From: Nannochloropsis oceanica
Lineage: Eukaryota > Sar > Eustigmatophyceae > Eustigmatales > Monodopsidaceae
DNA length: 64,000 bases
Direction: 5' to 3'
Assembly: GCA_004519485.1 (NCBI GenBank)
Contig: CP038132.1
Span: forward strand, 429,001-493,000
In this document: piece by piece, positions 10,387 to 22,149 of the stretch
Layout: every line of letters begins with the position of its first letter
Position numbering within the stretch: the first letter of the stretch is position 1
Position numbers and translations under genes: made by a program
Notes under the pieces: model-generated
Told to the model about the DNA's origin: nothing
The model's database searches: none
What the model saw: only the letters and a program-made list of their open reading frames with translations

Positions 10387-12035
10387 GCAAGGAGGGAGGG
10401 AAGGAGGGCTCTTGTAGCAGGGCCTCCTTCGCCCTTTTTGGTCGCAATAGACTGGATATAATGGTGTAGGGTCCAGCACAGGCACTTAAGAAAAGAAGCG
10501 GTTGGAATTTTGTGAGTGCTCGTGTAAGTGATAAAGGGAGTGAGGGAGAAAGGGAAGCAGAAGACTTTGTGATTATTTACTCAGTGTGTTATCATTGTAG
10601 AGGAGAGAGAGAGAGAGAGATAAGGCATACAATGGAGTCCAAAAGATAGAGTAGGGAGAGAAGAAAGACGTGTGTCATAGCGTGAAAGAAAGAGGGCCGA
10701 AATGAGAGCACACGTACACCAGGTGAAAGAAGCTGCTTGTATTGGAACGCGGAAGAAGGACGAGACTTACGTTTTCTCATTTTGTCACTTGTCCAGCTTG
10801 GTCTCAGTTGAGTAAGAGCAAGAAAAGAGAGGAAAGAGAAGGAATGGTGCGGTTGAGAGAAAGCGCGAGAGCAGCATCGTGGGAACGACTGCCACTCTCT
10901 TCCTCTTGGCGAGAGCCCCCTTTTAAGAAAGAGAAAGCGAAATCAAAGTAATTAGATGTGCAAGGGGTACGATATCTACCAGCAGAGAATTTGAAGGAAA
11001 GCAATGAAACGGGGGGGGGGGATGGGAGGCCACACAACAGCTTTTGTAACTTTTGGTTACCAGGCAAGAAACAAGGAGAGAGAAAAATGGAGCTCGTCTC
11101 TGAGCCCATTTCTGTTCTTGTTAGCTTAAGAGGTCAGTCTGAACGTGTACTGCAGTGGGACTGCGGAATCATGGCTAGCTTCGACGGGGGGAAAGACGTG
11201 AATGGAAAAGGGGGGCACAGAGAAGAAAAGGCAACGGAAGAGAGAAGGGAAGGAAAAGAGGGACCTCACACCAATTAAACAAAAGGACAAGCAGGAGACA
11301 CTCAGAAACAGCCGATCGAAGGGGACGGAAAAGGGGGAAATTAGATGCAAGAAAAAAAAGTCAAAATATGGGATCTACTTATGCGTCCACTCAACTTTTG
11401 CTTCTGTACGTCTGACTCGTTTCTTTTTTTCTCTGTCATTCAGCCTCTGATGTCTAAATGTGAATGATTGATTCGTTTCTCTCATCCTAATCACCCTTTC
11501 CTTGATTAATTTTCCTGCCTATGAGTGTTTCCCACTTTTGTGCGTTTTTTTGGTTTCCTCCTGTTTCCCTCTTTCCTATTTGATTTCTCTACTTGCACAT
11601 GAACATTTTTTGGGTCCTTGCCTCTTGACGCGCTCTCTACCTCTCCCATCACTTGTGTTTTCTCGCCATTTCTTTTTCTATTTCTTCTGATTTTGCTCCC
11701 ATCCGTAGAGTCACAACTGCTGCTGCTCCTCCTGCTGCTCCTGCGACTACTACTAAATTAATGGTCCATTGAGATGCGTGAACCTTTCCATTTGTGAGCC
11801 ATCGGGTATGTTCCTCGCCCAAATTAGTCTTATAAATCCTCCTCTTTTGCTCCTCGTCCTATTTTTGCACTTCCGCTTCTCTCTGGGATACCCAGCACTT
11901 GCTCCTGCTATTTCTTCTGGCCTTCTTTCTCTACTTGTTTTGCTATGTAAGTATTTGTCTGTTTTTATACATTTCCCTTGAAATCCAATATTATCAAATA
12001 TCACCTCCCTCCTCCATACCTCCCTCCCTCTCACC
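10387..12035. other. Convergent 3' intergenic region with purine-to-pyrimidine switch
   Basis: A 1.65-kb gap between two converging genes. From about 10,390 to 11,370 the + strand is strongly purine-rich (GA-rich); from about 11,400 to 12,030 it is pyrimidine-rich. ORFs across it are low-complexity and unconvincing. The flip point near 11,390 probably separates the 3' flanks of the two genes. Confidence 0.7.
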
Positions 12036-14185
12036 CTACTCATTCAAAGACTGATAATCCATCACCTGCATTCTCACCCCCCGCGCCTCTCCTTCCCCCT
12101 CTTCCTCCTCCTCCTTCTCCTCATCCTCCTCCTCCTCCTCCCCCCCCACGCCCTCATACGACACGTCCTCCATACCCAAACCATCATCCCCCTCCTCCTC
12201 GTCATCCTCCTCCTCCCCATCATCGTACACTAAAGACGGCACCGGCTTATACTTGGACGACGCTACACACCACCCTACCCTCGGCGGCAAGTTATCAGGT
12301 ACAACCCGCACTCCATCCTTCATATACTTCTTCCCTCCTCCCCCACGCTCGATTCCTTCCCCCCGCCACGGGTACCATGGGCAATTGGCGTAGTAAAAAT
12401 CCGTGTCCGCGCTCGTGCCCGGCTGTCTCCCTGCCGGAACGAGGCTTAAATACCATCGCATACCGCCCCTCTCCATCTCGCACCGGTAGAGACACAAAGT
12501 CGGCTTTTTCGCCCACAATTTTCTTCTCTCTTCCTCTACATCCCGGTCACAATCCGCGCTGCAGTCATATCCTCCCACCCGCCTATACCAGAATGCGTCA
12601 TTGACCAGCCTCTTTCCAATCAAATACACACCATTCACCTCCGGGACCCCCGCGTCCAACACTCGAATCTGCCTCGGTGGCAAATCATAAGGAAGCGATT
12701 CATCATCACCGTCATCATCATCTACCTCCTCCTCCTCCTCCTCCTCCTCATTCTCACTCAAATCCTCAAACCCGCCCTCCTCATACTCATCCTCATCCTC
12801 ATCCTCCCCCCCATAATTCTCATCGCTCTCTCTCCCTTGTACGCCTCCATACGCCCTTGCGACCCCACCCATCCGTCCTCCCCCCCTCCTCACCCCACCC
12901 CTCCTCCCTGAATCTCTTCCTCCCCCTGTTCCTTGTCCTCCTCCCGCTCTTCCTCCCCCCCCCCTCTCATTCACCATCTGAGACAATCGCGCAAAGTCAT
13001 CCTCCCTTCCCATAACCTCACTCATCCCCCTACTCACACTCGGACACTCCCTCACCAGCTCTTTAAGAATCGGCTCAATGTGATTCCTAAAAAACACCTG
13101 CCCCATCACCAGCATCTGTCTCTGGTTCCTTACTTCCCCACTCTCCCTCCCTCGTGCAGCGAGCGCATCAAACCGTGCCAAGGCAACAGCAAAAATGCCT
13201 TCTCCCTGTCCCCAAAGCACTTCACTCAGCCTCTCCCCTTCCAAGCTATCTTTTATGTTGACCAGGGCACATAAAAAACAGGCGATCGCCGAGTAGCTCG
13301 GCGGGACGTGAAGCGAGGACGTGGAAGAGGAAGAGCAAGTAGAAGGAGGGGTGGGAGTTGGGAGGGGCACCGACACGGAGGGCATGGCAGCCGAGTGGGA
13401 AGGAGAGAAGGGAGGAGGAAGAGGAGGATAGGAACGCTGCAACTCCGCGAGCATCTGCCCAATCAAACACCTTGAAGTCACTATATCCTCCCTGGCAACC
13501 CTCTGCAGAATTGACACCACCTCCTCCCTCAGCACCTCGACCATCGGCACGTAAAAAGCCAGCATTCCCAGCGCCAGCCGACTCTTCACCGGTAACTCCA
13601 CCTTGCCGCCCTTCTTCTTCCCTCCCTCAGGCCCGCCTTCCTCCATCTCTTCTTCCTCCTCCCCTTCCTCCCTCCTTCTCCTCCTCTTAAGATCATTCCC
13701 GAACCCACTTGCACCTAGGTCATGCCAGACGGTCTTGGCCTGCCACTGTGCTTGATCCCGGTAGTAGCTTAAAAAGCCTCCAAGGGTCAAACGGTTATCC
13801 ACCTGGCTTTTGGCGTATTTGGCCATGATATTCTTCAAAGTGAATTGAGAAACCTGCTGCTGATACTGCTGCTGGTTGAAGCCACCACCGCCGCCCATCC
13901 CTCTTCCTCCCCCTCTTCCTGCCCCCAGACTCGCGCATTTTTCTAAGTACTTGGCCAGATCCTGCATGCCTATCCCTCCCTCTCTCGAATTCTCCTCAAA
14001 AATGATTGTGAACGCCTCGCGTGCCGCCATAGTCAACCCTTCCCCTCCCGCTCCCCCGCCCTCCCTCCCTCCCTCCCCTGGTGTTTCCAAAAGAGGGGCT
14101 TTGGGAGTTTGAGGCACACCAACCAAGGTTGCGATTGCTTCGACCAAATACAAATAATCAGTGGCGCTGTGCGGAGGAGAGGACG

Positions 14186-14217
<32 letters not shown>

Positions 14218-17200
14218 ACGCGAAGGGGGGAAGGATGGAATGTGGGGGAAATGGGATGACCGTGTCTGTCTCCGCCGCCTGAAGGGGATCTGGGAGGAGG
14301 GAGAGGGGTCGGGGTGACCCCAATGGTGGACACAGCAGCGCCCATAGGAAGAGGAGGAGCAGGCGTGAAGGAGGAGGCATAGGGGAATTCTAATTTCAGA
14401 GCAGGCGCGGCGGCGTCACCCAGGACGTACATGGCCAGATAAAACACAAAGTCCGCTTTGACTAGGTAGGCACGGATGGCCTCTGACCCCCGGGCGACGT
14501 CCCGAAAGAAGAGGAAGAGCTCATCGATGTGTCGCCAGTGCTTTCCGTTCGTGTTGGCGTCCTTGAGCAACTCCCCGACTGTTTCCAAGAAGGGTGCCAC
14601 CAGACTCGACGCCCGGGCTTCTGCCACCGTGGCATGGGCCAGTAAACGGATCTCTTCTTCCCGCGCCGCCACAGCTTCAACCGCCGTCACCACCAGGAGC
14701 AACACACATTGACGGGCCGTACAATCACTGCACTCCAAAAAGTACCGCCGCAACCAACTCGTCCGCCTTTCCGCCTTCGCTTCCTCCATCGCCTCGGAGA
14801 CAGGGAGGGAAGGAGTGGTCATCACCAGCGCCTCCAACAACCACGGGCCCACCTGAGAGTCTACCTTTATTGCCAGCCTGAGCAGATTCATCCAGGCATG
14901 TACTCGCGGCCGATCTCTCGAATGCAACATCACGTCCAGCAGGAACGAGATGCCGATTCCAATCACCTGCCGACGCAAAGGCGCGAATTCAGTATCGGAG
15001 GGATCCCATAAGAGCTTGCTCTCTCCCGTCTCTGCTGCTGCTGCTGCTGCTGCTGCCGGTGATGTGCTGTTGCTCTGAAAAAGGTTGGTGGAGTTGTTGA
15101 GCGCCGAGGACGGGGCAGGGAGGGAGGGTCTATAGACGAGTTGGAGCAATTCGGTCAAGAAGGAGTGAAATTGCAGATCGAATAGGTACCGGTGATAAAT
15201 AAATGCGACATTGGCATGCCATACCTCCTCCTCAAAGGCTGCCCGTCCATCCAATCCGTACTCAAAATCATTATCCTCTTTCCCAACAGAAGACGCAGCG
15301 GCAGCTGCCGGGTCAATACTGCTGCTGCATTCTCCTCTTGGACTCACGACCATGGAGCTGCCCTCGTCCTCACCCATCGTCTCGCCCTTTCTCTCCTCCT
15401 CTTCCTTCGTCTTGATTTTCTTAGATCCTGTCTCGGTGGCCCCAATCCCTTCGCTTTTCTGCCCTCCTCTTCCTCCATTTCCTACTCCGACTACCTCCTT
15501 CCTCTCCCCCTCCTCCTTCTCCCCCTCATCGGCGCCTGCAACACAAGCAGCGGCGGCAGCGGAGGCACCACGTGGTCGGACTTTCTCGTAAAAAAGCATC
15601 AGGGCATTATGCACCCTCTCCTGCTCCACCGAGCTCACCACGCCATTCCAACTCGTCGTCGTTTTCAGGAAAGTCCCTCCGAAACATTGATTTTCGAGCC
15701 AAGCGGGATCAAAGTCACTCACGTCTTCATCGTCGAATTTGTACCAGCAATCTGGCCGTTGCCTGTCCTTGATATAACTGTAATAGTGTCCCCCCTGCGC
15801 AATACCTGCGTGAATCACCACCCCCTTCAACTCATAATCGTACTCCCCCTCCTCCAACACCAATGGCACCTCTTTCAGACTCCCCAGCCGCCCCTCTCCC
15901 TCCCCCTTTCCCGTCACAGAAACAGAGTCATAAATCTTGTCCTGCTCCAGCAGGAGCTTCGCTTGCTCCGCCTCCTCTAACCCCTCTCTGGTGTAGGGCT
16001 TCACATTCAGCCTCATGGGGAAAGCACATCGATTGTTCAACTTGACTGTCTCAAATGTGCTAAAATCCAGATCGAAGCGCTTCAGATGCAGAATCAACAG
16101 ATTCGGCAACGCACCTAGGCAAATCCTCCTGACCGTTGGCTTCTTGGTGTTGCAACTTTCGCACTCAACCTGATTCTCCCCATCCATCAACTCCCCCTCC
16201 ACAAACGCCGCAAGCGATTCCTCGATACTCTCCTTCCCTTTAATAATTAACTCAATCTTAATGAACGGCTCTTCCCGTTCCGCGCGATGCTCACACCCCT
16301 CGGGTATCTTCTGATAAGCAAGCTTCCCGCCAAAACACCCAAATTCCAATTCATCCCTGTGCTTAGTCCCTTTCAAAGCAGCCTCAAGAGAATCTAGCAA
16401 TTTATCGCAAAACTCCGAAGCGTCGTTCTGCTGGTACACAGAATAATTAAGATTCAGACACTTGCAAGCTTCCACCAAATGCCGAGGGTCAAAATAACGC
16501 TTTTCACTACTGGCGAGATAGCAGAATGTACGTTGCATCTGTTCCAGCACCCTTTGTGCTGACTCGATCTCCTGAGCTTCCGACAAGGAGCAATGCTTCG
16601 GCGGGGGAATAATGTGAAAGATACACGACTCCTTCCCCATCCTCTCATTCCTCAACCTCACCCGTAGCCCTTTCTCCTTATCCCCCATGCCCTCATACTT
16701 AATCACATGCTCCCTCGTCCTCTCCTCAAAGCCAACCACGAGACCCTCCCTCGCTCTCTTCCCTCCCTCCCACTCCACCAACACGCGGTGCCCCACCAGC
16801 TCAGCATCCGCAGTCTTGTCCCCAGATACCAACCTCCTCTTCTTCACTCTCGCCGCCAGCACCGATTCTCGCAGCCTTGGAACCATGAACAATTGCTGCA
16901 AGAGAGAATTCATATAACACGTACAACCCTGATTCCTCAACCCCACATACTGCCCTGGATGAAGCTTCGCCTCATGTGAGCACTCATAAAACCAACATTC
17001 CCTCAGCCCCTCGCTCCCTTTCTCGATCAACATGGCCACTTGCTCCGCCACTTGCTGCAGCCGCCGGGGACACTGGCGCGCTCGTGTCAGTAGGGTGGAA
17101 AACACTAGGTCGCGTGATTCCTCTTGCCCCGCGGAGCAGAGAGGGCGGTGGGCGCCTCCAAATTGTTTTTGGAGGGTAGGGACGGTGAAAAGAAAGTCGG

Positions 17201-20200
17201 AGAAAGCTTTGGGAATCATGTGGTGGGTGTCGAGTGCGGTGGATTGGAAGAGCGTCTGGTCGCAGTCGGTTTGCACAAGGCTGTTGAGGAGACGGAGGCA
17301 GCCGAGAAGGAAGTGAGGGGGACTGCTATTGTTGCTGATGTTGCTGGTGTCCCCGTTGGACTTTATGTGGTCGTTGCTGCTGCTATCACTGCTGCTGTCG
17401 CTGCTGTCGCTGCTGCTGCTGCTGCTACTGCGGGGGTAGAGTGTCAGACGCTGGGAAACCAGCTTGGCGAGCGCTTGGACCAGGTCGACCTCTCCACCAG
17501 TGGGAGGAATAGGTGCTCTTACCGTCGAAATTGAAGACTCTCCCCCCGCCGAGCCCCCTAACCTCCTCCTCCTCCTGCTGCTGCTGTTGCTGCCTGTCGA
17601 GGAGAGCTGTTGGAGGACATCGAAGAACTGTTGGCAGGTCTTGCAGTCCGCTTCCAGGGTATCGAATGCTGCAATACACCAGGTGAAGGCAGAGTGACGA
17701 AGGAGAGGAGAATGCATGGCAGTGGTAAAGATGAGGGTGCGAGTTTGTTCGCGGACTTGTACAAAGGGATTGCGGAGGAGGAGACCAAGCAGGAGAGAGG
17801 GAGTGGTGGTGTGCATCAGGAGAGAAGAGACAAGGTCGCCACCATTACTATGGCTGCTATTCCTGCTGCTGTTGCTCGCCTCCTCTGCCACTACTGCTGC
17901 CGTCGCCATCTCCTCGAGACACGAGTCTACCCCTGCTGCTGCTGGTGGTGGTGCTGGGCTCGCTGGCCCTGCACCGCCCTCCATCGCCGGCTGGCGTAGC
18001 AACATCTCGATCAACACCAGGGCATCCACTGTCACTTCCCATCCCGTCTGTCTCTCCTCTTCCTCCCTCAATCCCTCCCTTTCTCTTCCTCCCTCTCCTC
18101 TTTCTCCTCCCCCTATTGCTGTTGATGCTGCTGTCGCTGCTACTGCTGATCCCGCCCTCGTAGATATGGCTGCCTCGTGAGTTTCAGCTAATATTTGAAT
18201 GAGGCGGTTCAAAAGCTGTCGAAGCCTCTTTTCTCCTCCCAACAGCTCGGTTGGAATGAGTGTTTTGACCGTTGCTGCTGCTGGTTCAGCTGCTACTTCA
18301 GCTGCTGTTTGTTGCCCGGTTTGAGGAGAGGATGCAGGTCGGTCAATACCAATTGTAGCATTACTGTAGCTACTGCAGCTGCTGCTGCTGACGACGACCT
18401 CTCGCTCCATCCCTCCCATTTGCTGCACTTGCTGCTGCCCAAACATGACGAACTTGACAATCCTCAAAGCCACGGCCGTTGCCATGTGTTGCACCATCGA
18501 CAAGGGCAGGTCCTTCCCTTCTGTCTCTTTTCCTCCCTCTCTCCTTTTGCTGGTGCTACTGTTGCCGCTGCTGCTGGTGCTTGTCCGCATCAACACGTCA
18601 AACACATGCGAGAAGCCGCCCGTCTGTAGAAACAGAGACCGGAATTTATTCGGTTCAATGATGGAAAACATGTCAGGGTGAGAAGCAACGTCCTCGCAGG
18701 GTTGCAGTAGCGCATCGACTATTTGCATGGAGTACACAGCACGATGCCAGGCAGAGGGGGAGATGAGGGTCGACCACGAGGGAGGGAGGGAATGCGGGGA
18801 AAGTGGGGTAGGAGGAGAAGATTTCGGTCTCCTGGTGGAGGAGAAATAGGAGGAGGGAGAGACGGTGGCTGCTTGTTTGACAAGGTTCAAAGCGTGTTTT
18901 TGAGTGGGGAGGGCAAGAAGAAGGCTCCAGATGAGGTTGACTATGCCGACACCACTGCTCCTGCTACTACTACTGCCGATAATACTGCTGCCACTTTCGT
19001 TATTTCCATCGGGAGGAGAGATCGCGGAGTAACGGGAAAATGACGAAGAGGAATAGACAGAGGAGCAAGAAGAGGAGGAGGAGCAGCACTCCAGCAAATC
19101 AAACAAAATCGAACAGTACTTCTCCTCTTGAGAAATAATGTCGTCAATAGCAGCGGCTTCACCAGCACCAGCAACAGGAGAAGCTAAAGGACCAGATGCA
19201 ATAGCCTTCCCCTGCATCGTTGTTGTCGTCGTCGTTCTCAATGAGGCCTCCATAGGCAGCTGCGGCGGCTGCTGCAGTGGCTGCGGCAGTGCCAGTAGTG
19301 GTTGGGTATCCCCAACTGGGGCAGCAGCAACAGAAGTAGGCTGCGGAGAAATTAAGCCTGCTTCTGCACCGTCCTCCCCTTCTATCATTCCCTGAGGCCG
19401 CTGTTGCATGGCAGGGTGAGGAGCGGGTCTAGCGGCGTTGGCGTCGCTCTTTTCTGCAGAGCATTCCCCTGGGGAAGAGGTCGGCAAAGGAGAGACAGCA
19501 GCCGCGTCGATGGAGGTTGAGGGCTGCTCTCCTTCCTCTTCCACCGGCAAATGAGATGGTCCATCTTCAGTCACGTCGCCTGCAATTTGCGGCGGTGGTA
19601 AAGACTGAGGTTGAGGGAGGAAGGCAGGGAGGGGTGGCAAGTTGCTCCCCGTGGCTTGAGGGGGGAGGGTTGGAACAGCTTTGTTGAAAAGGTAGGCGGA
19701 GACGTGGACGGGGTCAGGGAGGGAAGCAGGGAGGGCACCGAAGGGGAGGTCAAATTGATTGAGATGTCTGGGGAGAGAGGGAATGACGAGGCGGATTTGC
19801 TGGTGGGGGGGAAGGGAGGTTTTTGTGGCGATGCGACGGCGGAGGACAGCAATGGTTTCAGATGGGTGCATGTAGATTTGAAGCGATGGGAGTTTGAGAG
19901 CAGCAGGGGTAGGAGTACTGGCCAAAATGGTGCTACAGCTGTTGGTTGGGGGAGGGGGGAGGATTCTGCGTGGTTCGACAACAACCAGGCGACGGCCGGC
20001 TTGTCCCCTGAGGATGTGAGGGATGGAGGGGTGAAGAGCTGCAGCGGCATCTGCGGCGGCATTTGCGGCCGTGTTGGGGTTATTTGTCTGGTCGTTATCG
20101 CTGTTGTTACTATTGCCGCTGCTTTTGCTATTGCCGCTGTTGCTATTGCTGTTGCTATTGATGTAGCTACTGCTGGAGCCGATGGCCCCTTGGATGAGGC

Positions 20201-22037
20201 GGAGGCAACGCTCAGCTTTGAGGATTGTGTCTTGGGACTCCTGTGAGGGAACAGAAAAGGCAATGCTACCGTTGCTGCCATCGCTACCATCGATGCTGCT
20301 GCTGCTGCCATTAAGGGTTGATTTAGATGGAGGAAGGGAAGGAGAAGGAGGAGGAGCAGGAGCAGGAGCAAGAGAAGATGCGAGCATTGCGCGGCATGCA
20401 TCCAGGTTCTCGAAGACACGTTGAAGGAAGCGGAGGCGACGTTGAGTCAGTGAGATTCCTCTTTTTTTCCTTTCCTCCCATCCTCGCCGTGATTTTTGTT
20501 GCCTTGGCTGCTGCTGCTGCTTTGGTTGTTGCTGTAATAGTATTGTGGGTGGTAGCTGAGGCTCATCCATCACCGCCGTCGTAATTGCCTCACTTTTCTC
20601 CCCTTCCTCTCCTCCTTCACTCTCAACCCTTTCTCCGCATCTTCCTGTGTCTCCTTTTTCTCGGTCCCCGTACACAGAAAGCAAATCCCGTGTCGCTGCC
20701 TCGGCCACCGTCTGCGTGCGTGCCGTCAGAGCAATTCGCCAGAGCGCATCCAAACCCACCGCAAAGGTTGCCTCGTACTCCCTCGCTTCCTTCTCCTTCT
20801 CTTTCTTCTTATTCTCCTTCTCGTAGTGATGCTCCGCCTGAGTAGCAGGAGGAGGAGGAGGAGGAGGAGGAGGAGAGGCAAGGGGAATAGGGTTCACCGC
20901 CGCCTCCTCCCCATCCTTCTTCTCCTCCTCCTCTTCCTCCCCCGCCGCCACCAGAGGATGCTGTGTAACCTCCATCCTCTCTTTCTCCTCTTCCTCTTTT
21001 TCTTCCTCCTCCTCCTCAGCCTCCTCCTCGGATTTCTCCCATTGTCTCAACGCCGTAAAGTAGGTATTGAAACATCCGTAGGCTTCTTCGCCTAGGCCCG
21101 TCCAATCCGCCCGCTGAGAGACAAGATCTTTGAAAGCCGCCCACATCACCTCTGGTGAGAACGCCAAGGGCATCAGGCCCCATTTTGCTGCTGTCGAAGA
21201 AGCAGCGACAGCGGTAGCAGCAGTAGGAGTAGTCGGAGTAGGTTTGTCGTCTCCAGAAAGAGGAGAAGGGAGGGGACGACAGCATTCCGACAAGAAGAGG
21301 AGGAACACGTTTTTTTCGGCGGGTGAATCCAAGACATCCCACAAGACCACGAGTTGGTCGAAACTCAATTTCACAGCATCTGCGTGTGAATGCACGTACC
21401 GAATAACATCCAAACGAAGCTTGACCCTCTCTAACAGCACTGCTGAAGGCGCTGCTGCTGCTGCTGATGCTGGGGATGCTGCTGATGTTCCAGTCAGAGT
21501 GGCTGGCACCAGTGGAGGCGGCGTCATGCCGGTACCAGAGGGAGAGGCAAGTATTGCTGCTGCGCGTTGTTTGAATGCTCGGAGCTCCTTAAAGAGGAGG
21601 GAGGGGAGGTGGTTCCGCTCCGTGAGGACTTGGAGGGCGACAGGGAGATCGAGAGGAGGGTAGACCTCCAGGAGAAATTGCGCCATGCGCAAGGCAGTGA
21701 TAGTTTCTTCTTCATCGAAAGCTGAGGCTGGTGTTGGAGAGGAGTGTGGTGGTGGATGCTGATGCCGTGGCTGCTGTTTATGCTGCTCGTGGTACGTGGC
21801 TTTTGTCCCTAGCCCCGGAAGAGTAGCAAGTGGGGCAATGGACAAGTCGCCTACCCCTGATGCTCCTACCGCTCCTCCTCCTTGTCCTCCTCCTGCACCA
21901 CAACTTCCTGTTGTGGTCGTCATTGCCGATTTCTCAATCGTTCCAAAGCATATACTCAGAAATCTGGCCGGTCTCTCCGTACCCGGTAAGGCCTGTAACG
22001 CCCATGCGAACAAATCCATCACCACCTTTATCCCTCC

Positions 22038-22073
<36 letters not shown>

Positions 22074-22098
22074 TTGTTGTTGCGGCTGTTGCTGTTGT

Positions 22099-22149
<51 letters not shown>

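Noticed and set aside
10592-11690. Several ORFs in the GA-rich and CT-rich gap
   Set aside because: Purine- or pyrimidine-rich sequence gives long stop-poor frames; all are low-complexity and none resembles a protein family.
15192-15980. 262-codon + strand ORF inside the USP gene
   Set aside because: Reverse shadow of the USP catalytic region, which has clear Cys and His boxes on the minus strand.
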